Shown piece by piece: positions 1 through 8,719 of a stretch of 64,000 bases of DNA. Under the pieces are notes generated by a model, which saw nothing but the letters and a program-made list of their open reading frames with translations, was not told the DNA's origin and ran no database searches. The stretch covers positions 1 to 64,000 of the forward strand of contig NZ_PVNB01000005.1 in the NCBI RefSeq assembly GCF_003001995.1. The letters run 5' to 3'. The translations under genes were made by a program, and so were the position numbers. This DNA is from Orenia metallireducens (GTDB taxonomy: Bacteria; Bacillota; Halanaerobiia; Halobacteroidales; Halobacteroidaceae). Positions within the stretch are counted from its first letter, which is position 1. Each line of letters starts with the position of its first letter.

Positions 1-64
1 GTGAATACACATTTAATAACAAAAGTTTGATTAGCTCTATATTACGCTTGGTCAAAACTTGCAT

Positions 65-84
65 TGTTTAGTTTTCAAAGACCA
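65..84 (-). promoter_or_regulatory. boxA-like antitermination site in an rRNA operon leader
   Basis: On the minus strand these 20 bases read TGGTCTTTGAAAACTAAACA, which matches the Bacillus/Clostridium rRNA boxA (TGTTCTTTGAAAACTAAACA) at nearly every base. In Firmicutes this element lies in the leader just upstream of 16S rRNA. A 16S gene is therefore expected to start a short distance left of the window, transcribed leftward. The identification rests on sequence match plus the promoters upstream of it. Confidence 0.8.
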
Positions 85-117
85 AATTTAGTGCCGCCTT
101 TAGTAGCGACATTTAAT

Positions 118-146
118 ATCTTATCAAATCTCATTTCAGTTGTCAA
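118..146 (-). promoter_or_regulatory. rRNA promoter, proximal of three tandem copies
   Basis: On the minus strand a perfect -35 TTGACA (141-146) is followed after 17 bp by TAAGAT (118-123). It is the nearest of three tandem sigma-A promoters to the boxA leader. Confidence 0.75.
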
Positions 147-233
147 TAACTTTTTGAAAGTTTTTTTGGCAACAACAGAAAATAGAACCTGTCCAAGATT
201 TTTTAAGGAAAACTTCAATACTCAACAAAGGTT

Positions 234-262
234 ATTCTATCAAATTTTATATTAATTGTCAA
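234..262 (-). promoter_or_regulatory. rRNA promoter, middle copy
   Basis: Minus strand TTGACA (257-262), 17-bp spacer, TAGAAT (234-239). It lies 116 bp upstream of the proximal promoter with the same -35 and spacer length. Confidence 0.8.
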
Positions 263-375
263 GAAAAAGTTTTAGATTAAATCTAACAAGTATATCTCAT
301 AGTAAAAACAATAATTGAGATTTTTTATTATAAATTGAAATCTTTTTTATATAATTCTTGCAAACAACAGTTAAC

Positions 376-404
376 ATACTAACATCTAAACTATAGCTTG
401 TCAA
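376..404 (-). promoter_or_regulatory. rRNA promoter, distal copy
   Basis: Minus strand TTGACA (399-404), 17-bp spacer, TAGTAT (376-381). Flanking DNA is AT-rich, as expected for UP-element contact. The rest of 1-530 holds no convincing gene; it is leader and promoter DNA plus the terminator of the next gene. Confidence 0.75.
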
Positions 405-463
405 TAATTATTTAATAATAAGTTTATAATGCTTAATATTGAGGTATAAAATTAGTCAACATC

Positions 464-513
464 AAAAAATCTATACTCAACATTATAAAGAAACTGTAAA
501 TGCTGAGTATAGA
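464..513 (-). terminator. Rho-independent terminator of the methyltransferase gene
   Basis: Inverted repeat TCTATACTCA / TGAGTATAGA (470-483 with 500-513) followed on the minus strand by a six-T run (464-469). It separates the methyltransferase transcript from the rRNA promoters downstream. Confidence 0.85.
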
Positions 514-530
514 CTTTTATTTCTTATTAT

Positions 531-1133
531 TTACCTACATAAAGCAACCATCAAATAATAATCTTTACCTTTAATCGGCTTTTCTATAGTCTTATCACAT
601 TGACAATATAAATCTATTTCTGAAAATGGACTTAATAATTCTCTAAATTCTTCTTCTGTATATTGTCTATAGTGATATGGATTAACACATTCAAAGTCTC
701 TACCCCTTCCAAAAGGAGTAGAGACAATTAATAAGCCATCTTTTTTTAATAATTTTTTTAAGTTATAAACAAAAGTATGATCATCCTTAATATGCTCTAT
801 TGTCTCCATACTAACGATAGTATCGAATTTCCCTATTTTATCACAAAGAGATTTATCATTAACATCTCCTACTAAAAATTCATTCCATGAATAGTTATAT
901 ACCCTTTTAGCATATTCAATTGTCTCTTCATCTATATCTATTCCTATTATCTTATCAATCCCTTCACCCATTGCCATTAGAATTTCACTTCCATATCCTA
1001 CTCCACAGGCGATATCTAAGACTCTTCCTTTAGCAAAACGGCTAGCAAATTTGTATCTAGCTATATGCTCTATTACTAAACCATTTCTAGGATTCATTTC
1101 TTCTGGAATAACTCGCTCCCCTGTAAATTCCAT
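531..1133 (-). CDS. class I SAM-dependent methyltransferase
   Basis: A 200-residue protein with a Rossmann-type methyltransferase core. Motif I VLDIACGVGYG is at residues 38-48, and an acidic ribose-binding loop GIDIDEE at 64-70. FDTIVSMETIEHI near 104-116 fits motif IV/post-II, and the GLLIVSTPFG strand follows. This is the Methyltransf_11/23 type that methylates small molecules, lipids or glycans; the substrate is not evident. The start ATG lies inside the 3' end of the upstream gene (40-bp overlap) behind GGAAGAGAG, so translation is probably coupled. A strong terminator follows. Confidence 0.85.
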   Translation of the reverse strand: MEFTGERVIPEEMNPRNGLVIEHIARYKFASRFAKGRVLDIACGVGYGSEILMAMGEGIDKIIGIDIDEETIEYAKRVYNYSWNEFLVGDVNDKSLCDKIGKFDTIVSMETIEHIKDDHTFVYNLKKLLKKDGLLIVSTPFGRGRDFECVNPYHYRQYTEEEFRELLSPFSEIDLYCQCDKTIEKPIKGKDYYLMVALCR

Positions 1134-2353
1134 CTCTCTTCCATTCCCTTCTTACTCTCATCTTTTACTGCACTAATTGTATAAACTGATCTAGGATTCC
1201 ACAATAACCAACTAGATATCTGATTATCCTTTACAGCCTTTATCTGTTCTTTAACTTCTTTATCTGTATATATATGTCTCAAAGAAAAATCTTGTAACCA
1301 TGGTCTTAATTTATAACTCTTATCACCTAGCTTTTCTCTTGCATCTTCTAAGCTTTCAAAAATTATATCATAGGGGTTACTATCAGGATTATCTATCCCA
1401 TAAAATCCGGCACTATAATGAGAAGGATAAATCATCGGTGACAGATAATCTACATAATCAACTAATCTTGTAATATCCTGTCCTATCTTTAAATCACCTT
1501 TTGCAGTAGTAGTCAAACCAAATACATCTGCAGAGATCAAAATATTATATTTCCCTAATCTCTCATTAGCAAACTTCAAAAAACCCTCTATAGCATCTGT
1601 TCTTGATCTATTCTCTTCCAACCTAATAATCAACTCACTATTTACTGCCAAGGTAGGAAATCTAATGTAATCAAACTGAATCTCATCCAATCCTAACTTA
1701 ACCGCCTGCTCTGCTATCGTTATGTTATGCTTCCAAACCTCTTTGGAATAAGGACTGGTCCAGAGGTTACTATTAATTACAGTTTCATTGTCAATAGCAG
1801 ATATATATTTCAAAGCGTATTTTGAGTTCTTTTTAGCAAAGACAGGATCTTTAAAAACGGCTAACCTTCCAATCACATATATCCCTTTTTTATGGGCTTT
1901 ATCTATCAATTCTTTTAATCCATTCCCAAATAAATTTGAAATATCATTCTGATTCTTAGAAAATGTAATACGCCCTGTTACATCCTTTAAATCCACTACA
2001 ATTGAATTCAAATTACTCTCTTCAACCTCTTTTATCAAATTATCAATCTTTCTCTCATTACTCACTACCCAACCATTTATATAGATACCTCTAACCTCTT
2101 TAGAATAAGTAAAATGAGGTGATACTAAATCAATTTTACTTAAACTATAATCACTTTTATTTCTAATAGGAAGATTGAGAGTAATCCTATCAGATGTAAG
2201 TGATCCTTTATTTATATTAGATATATTAGATTGAGTGTAATCATTTAACTCTAATTCTTTCTTATAATCTAACACAAGACTAGCATCAACATTAAAGGAA
2301 AATAATGAAGCTAAAAACATAGTTATTACAATTACTGATATTTTTTTTATCAC
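1094..2353 (-). CDS. secreted DUF4015 glycoside-hydrolase-like protein
   Basis: About 419 residues with an N-terminal signal peptide (IKKISVIVITMFLASLFSF) and then a TIM-barrel domain of the DUF4015/COG1306 type. Recognition segments are VRGIYINGWV, SIVVDLKD and DEIQFDYIRFP; the last is the hallmark strand carrying acidic residues. The family is predicted to act on glycans outside the cytoplasm, but the substrate is unproven. I prefer the GTG at 2351-2353, six bases after AGAGGTG; a GTG at 2362 would lie within that ribosome-binding site. It overlaps the methyltransferase gene by 40 bp. Confidence 0.8.
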   Translation of the reverse strand: MIKKISVIVITMFLASLFSFNVDASLVLDYKKELELNDYTQSNISNINKGSLTSDRITLNLPIRNKSDYSLSKIDLVSPHFTYSKEVRGIYINGWVVSNERKIDNLIKEVEESNLNSIVVDLKDVTGRITFSKNQNDISNLFGNGLKELIDKAHKKGIYVIGRLAVFKDPVFAKKNSKYALKYISAIDNETVINSNLWTSPYSKEVWKHNITIAEQAVKLGLDEIQFDYIRFPTLAVNSELIIRLEENRSRTDAIEGFLKFANERLGKYNILISADVFGLTTTAKGDLKIGQDITRLVDYVDYLSPMIYPSHYSAGFYGIDNPDSNPYDIIFESLEDAREKLGDKSYKLRPWLQDFSLRHIYTDKEVKEQIKAVKDNQISSWLLWNPRSVYTISAVKDESKKGMEERWNLQGSELFQKK

Positions 2354-2406
2354 TCTCAACACCTCTTATTTTTTAGCAATTGTCTCTAATTCTTATTCTA
2401 AATCTT

Positions 2407-2412
2407 ATTATA
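2407..2412 (-). promoter_or_regulatory. extended -10 promoter for the DUF4015 gene
   Basis: Minus strand TGTTATAAT gives a TGN-TATAAT extended -10 about 54 bp upstream of the start. No good -35 is visible. Confidence 0.45.
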
Positions 2413-2452
2413 ACATATGTTAGAGGCGCTTTTTATATAAATTTATTAGGTA

Positions 2453-2485
2453 AAAAAACAAAAAGAGGTGGCACTACCACCTCTT
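2453..2485 (-). terminator. terminator of lysS
   Basis: Stem AAGAGGTGG/CCACCTCTT (2463-2471 with 2477-2485), 5-base loop, then a T-rich tract on the minus strand at 2453-2462. Confidence 0.85.
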
Positions 2486-2514
2486 GAAGAAAAATCTATA
2501 AACTACTAAAGATA

Positions 2515-3987
2515 CTATTTAACCTCTGGTCTTAAATGTGGGAAGAAGATAACCTCTCTGATAGATGGAGAATCTGTTAATAACATAATCAATCTATCAA
2601 TTCCAATCCCTAATCCTCCTGCAGGTGGCATTCCATATTCTAATGCTCTAATAAAGTCTTCATCCATCATATGAGCTTCATCATCTCCTGCTTCCCTTTG
2701 GGATACTTGGGCTTCAAATCTTCCTTTTTGATCAATTGGATCATTAAGCTCAGAAAAGGCATTAGCTATCTCATTTCCTGCAATAAATAACTCAAATCTA
2801 TCTGTAAAATCAGGATTATCTGGATTACGTTTAGCCAGTGGAGATACTTCTACAGGATATTGTGTGATAAATGTTGGTTGGATTAATTTAGCTTCTACAA
2901 ACTCCTCAAAGAATTCATTTATAATCTCTCCAACAGATGTCTTGTCATCAACTTTAACACCTTTTTCCTTAGCTAAAGCCTTTGCTTCCTCTACCGTACT
3001 TATTTCAGAAAAATCCACTCCAGCATACTTTTTAATAGAATCAACCATAGTCATTCTATCCCAATCACCTAAATCAATCTCTAAACCATCATAAGAAATC
3101 TCTAAAGTTCCTAATACATCTTGGGCAACTGTCTTAATTAAATCTTCAGTAATCTCTATCATATCTTCATAATCAGCATAAGCCTCATATAACTCTAAAG
3201 AAGTGAATTCTGGATTATGTTTAGTTGATAAACCTTCATTTCTCATATTTTTACCAAGCTCAAATACCTTTTCAAAGCCACCAACTAGCAACCTCTTTAG
3301 ATAAAGTTCTGGTGCAATTCTCATATATAAGTCGATATCCAAGGCATTATGATGAGTCACAAAAGGTCTAGCAGAAGCTCCACCAGCTATTGGATGCATT
3401 AATGGAGTCTGAACCTCTAAGAAATCTCTTCCTTCTAAATAACTTCTAATTTTATGTAAGATTCGACTTCTTAAAATAAACTTATCTTTTACTTCAGGAT
3501 TTACTACCAAGTCAACATATCTTTGACGATATCTTAACTCAACATCCTTTAGACCATGCCATTTTTCTGGTAATGGACGTAAAGATTTTGATAATAATTT
3601 AAAACTCTTAACTCTGATACTGATCTCTCCACGTCTAGTTTTAAAAACAGTACCCTCTATTCCAACATGATCACCGATATTTAAGCTAGTAAATAACTCA
3701 TATAACTCTTCACCTAGTTTATTCTGTTGAGCATAAACCTGAACTCTCCCTGACATATCCACAATATCAGCAAAAGAAGACTTTCCATGATTTCTAAAGG
3801 CCATGATACGACCAGCAGCCTTGATAACCTTCTCTTTAGCTTCTAATTCTTCAAAATTATCTAGTATATCGGCTACTATGTCCTCTCGATCAAAGTCATT
3901 ACTATAAGCTTCAATTCCTGCTTCATTTAAATCATCTAACTTCTTATGGCGCTCCATCATCAACTCATTCAATTCATTTTCTAACAT
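2515..3987 (-). CDS. lysS: lysyl-tRNA synthetase, class II
   Basis: Class II LysRS of about 490 residues that charges tRNA-Lys in the cytoplasm. An N-terminal OB-fold anticodon-binding domain covers about 55-150. The class II catalytic domain follows, with motif 1 around [11 protein letters not shown], motif 2 [15 protein letters not shown] and motif 3 [14 protein letters not shown] near the C-terminus. The ATG at 3985-3987 (MLENELNEL) is preferred over a TTG at 4005. greA lies 47 bp upstream on the same strand, an arrangement common in Firmicutes, and the pair is probably one operon. Confidence 0.97.
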   Translation of the reverse strand: MLENELNELMMERHKKLDDLNEAGIEAYSNDFDREDIVADILDNFEELEAKEKVIKAAGRIMAFRNHGKSSFADIVDMSGRVQVYAQQNKLGEELYELFTSLNIGDHVGIEGTVFKTRRGEISIRVKSFKLLSKSLRPLPEKWHGLKDVELRYRQRYVDLVVNPEVKDKFILRSRILHKIRSYLEGRDFLEVQTPLMHPIAGGASARPFVTHHNALDIDLYMRIAPELYLKRLLVGGFEKVFELGKNMRNEGLSTKHNPEFTSLELYEAYADYEDMIEITEDLIKTVAQDVLGTLEISYDGLEIDLGDWDRMTMVDSIKKYAGVDFSEISTVEEAKALAKEKGVKVDDKTSVGEIINEFFEEFVEAKLIQPTFITQYPVEVSPLAKRNPDNPDFTDRFELFIAGNEIANAFSELNDPIDQKGRFEAQVSQREAGDDEAHMMDEDFIRALEYGMPPAGGLGIGIDRLIMLLTDSPSIREVIFFPHLRPEVK

Positions 3988-4034
3988 AACCCTATATACC
4001 CCCAAGTTTCATAAATTTATTACTATTTAAATTA

Positions 4035-4511
4035 TTATTTTGTAATTGATAATATTTCAAATTTGACTGTCCCAACTGGTACTTCAATCTCAACAGTATC
4101 TCCCACTTTGTGACCTATTAAGCCATTTCCAATTGGAGAAACATTTGAAATTCTATTCTCATCTGGGTCAACTTCAGTAGGTCCTACAATTTTAAATTCT
4201 TCTTCCTCATCAAACTCTAAATCTCTAACTGTAACTGTAGTTCCTAAACTGACCTTATCAGTAGTGATATTTTCTGTATTTATAACTTCAGCATTCTTTA
4301 GCATCTGCTCTAGTTCTCTAATTCTTCCTTCAATAAAGGCCTGTTCATTCTTAGCATCATCATATTCTGAATTCTCACTAATATCACCTAATGCTCTTGC
4401 TTCTTTGATTCTTTTAGCAATCTCTTTACGTTTAGGTCCTCTAAGCTGTTGCAACTCTTCTTTTAATTTATTTAAACCCTCCTGCGATATAACAATTCTC
4501 TCCTCTTTCAT
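4035..4511 (-). CDS. greA: transcription elongation factor GreA
   Basis: A full-length GreA of 158 residues. The N-terminal half is the antiparallel coiled coil that enters the RNA polymerase secondary channel, with the acidic tip in the LGDISENSEYDDAK region. The C-terminal half is FKBP-like, including SPIGNGLIGHKVGD. It rescues backtracked polymerase by stimulating transcript cleavage. The start follows a GGGG-type ribosome-binding site, and lysS follows closely downstream. Confidence 0.97.
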   Translation of the reverse strand: MKEERIVISQEGLNKLKEELQQLRGPKRKEIAKRIKEARALGDISENSEYDDAKNEQAFIEGRIRELEQMLKNAEVINTENITTDKVSLGTTVTVRDLEFDEEEEFKIVGPTEVDPDENRISNVSPIGNGLIGHKVGDTVEIEVPVGTVKFEILSITK

Positions 4512-4565
4512 CCTAGATACCCCTTTTCTTAAATTTTATAATATATTTATTATTTCAAAAATATA

Positions 4566-4600
4566 AAATAGTGTCAAGACATATTGACTTAACACTATTT
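4566..4600 (-). terminator. terminator downstream of the AAR-like gene
   Basis: 13-bp stem (AAATAGTGTCAAG 4566-4578 with CTTAACACTATTT 4588-4600, one G-U pair), then TTATATTTTT on the minus strand. It isolates greA-lysS from the gene upstream. Confidence 0.75.
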
Positions 4601-4643
4601 ATCACACTTTAATAAATTATTATAATTCAACTTGTAAAAATTG

Positions 4644-5714
4644 TCAAGTAGAGCTAACTATTCTCCGAACTTTACTGACCTGTTGTAAAGTAACCTCCCT
4701 TTCTAGACTCCTTAAACTGGATAATCTAAATCCATGCTTATCAGCTAAATTGCTAATTTCAATTATCTTCTCTAAATCCAGCTCTGCACCTAAGCTATAA
4801 TTCTCATACCTTCCTTCTAAGGATAAAATCATAGTCTCTGCCATACAGGCATAAGATGTTCCTTTTGGAAAACCAAAGTTTAAATTAAATTCTACCTCCC
4901 CTGGAACCTCTACTATCCCTCCATCTATAACTAAAATATCATCTCTTTTAAGTGCTATCTCTTCTGCAACATCACGAGGTCTAGCAATATCACAGACTAT
5001 TGCTCCTGACTTTAATAAACTTACATCAATCAGGCTATCTACTGAACTAGATACGGTTACCACAATATCTGCTTCTGGTAATAGTTTATTTAAATCTATG
5101 CCAGTCTCCACTTGAACATTATATCCAGTTCTTAATTCATCAGCTAGCTCCTTTAATCTCTCTTCTCTTCTAGCTACCAACATTAAGTATTTATTATCTC
5201 TTGCTAATATCTTACTACAAGCCTTACCTATAGAACCAGTAGCTCCTACAATTAAGATATTACTTTTTCCCATATTGATTCCCATGATATCACTTGCTAG
5301 TCTAATTCCCTCTAATGCTGTAGCCACTGTATAACTATTACCTGTAGTTACAGGAATATTGAGGTTTTGGGCAACTGTAAGACCTTTATCCCCTACTACA
5401 GAGGTAAATGCACCTAATCCCACAATCTCTGCCCCCAACTCTTCTGCCTTTCTTCCAGCATCAATAATCTTTTCTATAACCTCTTCTGTTGGCAGTTCAA
5501 TCATCTGTCTAGCAGTTAGAGGGCAACAAACAAAGTATCCCTCCGCTTTAACCCCCTTAACTGATTCAATTCCTGTAATATGTGATGCTTTAAAAGCTGG
5601 CACTACCTTAAGCATCTTCTCTAATAACCTATCTGAGAAGAATCTAGAGACAGGAAATTTCCTTGCTATGTCACTAACATCAAGAGGGTGAATTATAAAT
5701 CCAAATTTCTTCAT
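4644..5714 (-). CDS. acyl-ACP reductase-like dehydrogenase (COG5322)
   Basis: 356 residues. The sequence follows the pattern of cyanobacterial acyl-ACP reductase (AAR) along its length. It has TTGNSYTVAT near 123-132 and a nucleotide-binding GATGSIG at 157-163. It also has SYACMAET, whose Cys290 aligns with the acyl-thioester cysteine of AAR, then SLEGRYENYSLG and a C-terminal KHGF. AAR reduces fatty acyl-ACP/CoA to aldehyde with NADPH. Firmicute homologues are usually annotated as shikimate or amino-acid dehydrogenase-like, with unknown substrate. No aldehyde-deformylating oxygenase is nearby. A conserved partner gene lies 85 bp upstream on the same strand. Confidence 0.75.
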   Translation of the reverse strand: MKKFGFIIHPLDVSDIARKFPVSRFFSDRLLEKMLKVVPAFKASHITGIESVKGVKAEGYFVCCPLTARQMIELPTEEVIEKIIDAGRKAEELGAEIVGLGAFTSVVGDKGLTVAQNLNIPVTTGNSYTVATALEGIRLASDIMGINMGKSNILIVGATGSIGKACSKILARDNKYLMLVARREERLKELADELRTGYNVQVETGIDLNKLLPEADIVVTVSSSVDSLIDVSLLKSGAIVCDIARPRDVAEEIALKRDDILVIDGGIVEVPGEVEFNLNFGFPKGTSYACMAETMILSLEGRYENYSLGAELDLEKIIEISNLADKHGFRLSSLRSLEREVTLQQVSKVRRIVSST

Positions 5715-5799
5715 TAATTTGCCTCCTTATGATCACAATTGATTAAATCTTAACTACTTATAGTTACTTTGACTCCTATACCCTCATTTCAAAATGTAG

Positions 5800-6714
5800 T
5801 TATTTGATCAAATAATCCTGATTGAACTCTTCTAGTCTTGGTTCAAAATCAATCTCACGTAATATATTCAGATAATCCGAGACCCTTATTTCATCTAATG
5901 GCTTGTCTAACAAGGTTACTAAGATTGCTTCCATTACATTGGTACCAAAAGAACGCCCTCTAAACTCTGGTGTAGTTGTAATTAATTTATTTAATCCTCT
6001 CTGCTTTAATAAGTCTATATCTGAAGTTGTGACTGTATTTGTAATTACTATTTTATTTTTCAAATTTGACGGCAAATATCTCTTTATATAATGAAAGTCT
6101 CCTGCTATAATATCAGCCCACTGATAATACTTGCTATATTTATCTCTACTCTCTTCTTGTTTATTTCCTGTAGGATATAATAGCTTAAAGGGTAATCTAC
6201 TGACAACAGGCATGATAATCTGTGCTATATTATGTAGTGCATCTAAAGACTTTAAAGGGACAGGTATACCTAATCCAAAGATTAAATCACCAATCAATAG
6301 TTCAGCTCCAATATCTTTAAGGGCTTCTGCCATTCCAAATCTATCTAAGGCACAGACCATTAAAATCTTCTTATCCTTTAAGTTGATCTTCTGATTAACA
6401 TGACGTATTGCTCTACGTTCTAAAGTATTTTTTAATCCACTACCATCAACGATAGGTGTCTTATTAATATTTTTTATGATCTTCTTAGCATCCCTTAACA
6501 GATATCTCTTCTTACCAGCATAAAGGTATAAATCTATCCCACCTAAACCAAAAGCATCTACCTTACCATCAAGATCATTAAACATCTTAATAGCCTTATC
6601 CATATCACCATCGGTACCTATCCGTTCAATAATAAACTGCTCTCCTAGTATCTCCCTTTGTACCCGATGATCTCTAGCGGAAGATCCTAAGCTTATACTT
6701 ACTACTCTTTTCAT
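5800..6714 (-). CDS. conserved protein, sometimes labelled quinate 5-dehydrogenase
   Basis: 304 residues, no signal peptide. It starts MKRVVSISLGSSARDH and has a glycine-rich segment DAFGLGGIDLYLYAG. Homologues in anaerobic Firmicutes are often auto-named quinate 5-dehydrogenase, but I see no classical Rossmann dinucleotide motif, so that name is weak. The late TTTPEFRGRSFGTNVMEA block looks like a conserved active or binding site. It lies upstream of the AAR-like gene and probably shares its transcript, so the two may act on the same metabolite. Function unknown. Confidence 0.6.
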   Translation of the reverse strand: MKRVVSISLGSSARDHRVQREILGEQFIIERIGTDGDMDKAIKMFNDLDGKVDAFGLGGIDLYLYAGKKRYLLRDAKKIIKNINKTPIVDGSGLKNTLERRAIRHVNQKINLKDKKILMVCALDRFGMAEALKDIGAELLIGDLIFGLGIPVPLKSLDALHNIAQIIMPVVSRLPFKLLYPTGNKQEESRDKYSKYYQWADIIAGDFHYIKRYLPSNLKNKIVITNTVTTSDIDLLKQRGLNKLITTTPEFRGRSFGTNVMEAILVTLLDKPLDEIRVSDYLNILREIDFEPRLEEFNQDYLIK

Positions 6715-6796
6715 CTAATTCACCTCTTGAGGTTTAAAACTAATAAATTACTCTCACTTTAATATGTGATAATGATTTTAAATTTATGTATAAAAT

Positions 6797-6830
6797 AAAA
6801 AAAAAGCTGACAATCTCTAGAATGTCAGCT
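6797..6830 (-). terminator. terminator overlapping the dusB stop codon
   Basis: Stem AGCTGACA/TGTCAGCT (6805-6812 with 6823-6830) followed on the minus strand by a long T-run. The right arm contains the dusB stop codon (6825-6827). Confidence 0.85.
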
Positions 6831-7796
6831 CAACTCTGCTTGATAATCTCTTAATATTTTATTCATCACATCTACACTCTCTGCTTGATTCAAAAGATCT
6901 TTAATTGTTGTACAGTTTTGCAACCCTTTGATATACCAACTAGCATGCTTACGCATCTCTCTAACTGCTACATATTCCCCTTTATAGTCGACTAGATTCT
7001 CTAGATGAATAATTGCAGTCTCTAGTTTCTCTACTGGACTGGGAGGAGCTAATAATTTACCAGTTTTGAGATAATGGGAAGTTCTTTTAAAAATCCATGG
7101 ATTACCTTGAGCACCTCTACCAATCATCACTCCATCACATTTTGTCTGCTTAATCATCTTTAAAGCATCCTCTGGCTTAAAGATATCGCCATTGCCGATT
7201 ACAGGTATAGTTACTGCTTCTTTAACCTGGGCTATAATCTCCCAGTCTGCCTTGCCACTGTAAAATTGGTTTCTAGTTCTCCCATGTACAGCAATAGCCT
7301 CAGCTCCATTCTCTTCAGCAATCTGGGCTACCTCTACAGCATTGATACTATCTTGGTCCCAACCTGTCCTAATCTTAACGGTAACAGGTCTACTTACCGC
7401 CTCTACCATCGACTTTACTATCTCACCTAATAACTTAGGCTCTTTCATTAAAGCAGAGCCATATCCATTCTTAACAATCTTGGGAGTAGGACATCCTACA
7501 TTCAAATCGATTATCTCTGGGTTACTCTCTTCTTCCACCTTTTTAGCAGCTTGAGCCATCACTTCAGGATCATTACCAAATACTTGGAGCGAAACTGGTC
7601 TCTCCTCTAAAGCCACCTCTAATAACTTCTCAGTCCTCTGATTCTCATAAACCAACCCATTGGCACTGACCATCTCGGTACAGACTAAGCCACATCCCAT
7701 CCCTTTAACCAGCTTTCTATATGGTAAGTCTGTAACACCTGCCATTGGTGCCAAAATAACTGGATTATCTATTTCTACATCTCCTATCTTCAACAA
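6825..7796 (-). CDS. dusB: tRNA-dihydrouridine synthase (DusB type)
   Basis: About 323 residues. An FMN TIM barrel starts with PVILAPMAGVTDLPYR. NVGCPTPKIVKNGYGSAL carries the catalytic cysteine loop, and VKIRTGWD, AVHGRTRNQFYSG and GNGDIF form FMN/tRNA contacts. It reduces uridine to dihydrouridine in tRNA. A TTG start at 7794-7796, six bases after GAGGTG, gives the family's usual N-terminus MLKIG; an upstream GTG at 7805 lies inside the ribosome-binding site. Confidence 0.93.
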   Translation of the reverse strand: MLKIGDVEIDNPVILAPMAGVTDLPYRKLVKGMGCGLVCTEMVSANGLVYENQRTEKLLEVALEERPVSLQVFGNDPEVMAQAAKKVEEESNPEIIDLNVGCPTPKIVKNGYGSALMKEPKLLGEIVKSMVEAVSRPVTVKIRTGWDQDSINAVEVAQIAEENGAEAIAVHGRTRNQFYSGKADWEIIAQVKEAVTIPVIGNGDIFKPEDALKMIKQTKCDGVMIGRGAQGNPWIFKRTSHYLKTGKLLAPPSPVEKLETAIIHLENLVDYKGEYVAVREMRKHASWYIKGLQNCTTIKDLLNQAESVDVMNKILRDYQAELS

Positions 7797-7836
7797 AATG
7801 CTCACCTCATTTGAAATTTTCTAAATTAAAAGTTAA

Positions 7837-7860
7837 AAGGGAAACCTAAAAGTCTCCCTT
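7837..7860 (-). terminator. terminator of coaX
   Basis: Stem AAGGGAAAC/GTCTCCCTT (7837-7845 with 7852-7860) followed by TTTTAACTTTTAATTT on the minus strand. Confidence 0.7.
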
Positions 7861-7919
7861 GATAGTACATATATTAAAATAAACCTATAGTAATTTAGGT
7901 ACTAATCACTCTTTATTCC

Positions 7920-8693
7920 TTACTGTTTATCTCTATTCATCTTTTCAATGATCCTCAAGCCCTCTAAAGTAAGAAATTCATTAACAATATCGATCTCCTC
8001 AGAACGTGGACTAATCAGCTCTGCTAAACCTCCTGTGGAAATAACCTTAGCATCCTTAGCAAACTCTTCTTTCATCCTTCTAACTATTCCATCTACTTGT
8101 CCTACAAACCCATATAAGATTCCCGACTGTAATGCATCATGGGTATTCTTCCCAATTACATTCTGAGGAAAGTTTAACTCTATTCTAGGTAGCTTGGCTG
8201 CTCTATCAAACAAGGCCTCAGTAGAGATACCTATACCTGGAGCAATAACTCCTCCTAGATATTCACCATTAGTAGATAAGGCGTCAAAGGTAGTTGCTGT
8301 ACCAAAATCAACTATAATAGCTGGACCACCATATAGTTCATCAACTGCAACAGCATTTACTATTCTATCAGCCCCTACTTCTCTAGGATTATCCATCTTG
8401 ATATTGATTCCAGTCTTAACCCCTGGACCAATTACTAAGGCTTCTACTCCAAAATACTTGATCGCTACCTCATCTAAAGTGTTGATAATTGGAGGCACAA
8501 CCGATGAAATCATCATCTTATCTACATCCTCTAACTTAAAACCATTACTCTCAAAAAGATTAATCAATAATATTCCATATTCATCTACAGTCTTACTTCT
8601 ATCAGTAGAGATTCTCCAATCTATTAATAGCTCATCATCCTGATATAAGCCTAATACAATGTTAGTGTTACCTACATCAATAGCTAAAATCAT
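7920..8693 (-). CDS. coaX: type III pantothenate kinase
   Basis: About 257 residues from ATG 8691-8693, which has a purine-rich ribosome-binding site (AAGGAGAGAAGG) directly upstream. The N-terminal [15 protein letters not shown] is the ASKHA phosphate-binding loop, [10 protein letters not shown] follows, and DFGTATTFD is the second phosphate loop typical of CoaX. It phosphorylates pantothenate in the first step of CoA synthesis and is insensitive to CoA feedback. It follows birA by 26 bp in a common Firmicute birA-coaX pair. Confidence 0.95.
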   Translation of the reverse strand: MILAIDVGNTNIVLGLYQDDELLIDWRISTDRSKTVDEYGILLINLFESNGFKLEDVDKMMISSVVPPIINTLDEVAIKYFGVEALVIGPGVKTGINIKMDNPREVGADRIVNAVAVDELYGGPAIIVDFGTATTFDALSTNGEYLGGVIAPGIGISTEALFDRAAKLPRIELNFPQNVIGKNTHDALQSGILYGFVGQVDGIVRRMKEEFAKDAKVISTGGLAELISPRSEEIDIVNEFLTLEGLRIIEKMNRDKQ

Positions 8694-8719
8694 CTTCCTT
8701 CTCTCCTTATCATTTATTA

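Noticed and set aside
64-255. Open frame of 63 codons on the plus strand
   Set aside because: It lies antisense to the rRNA leader and two of its promoters, with no ribosome-binding site.
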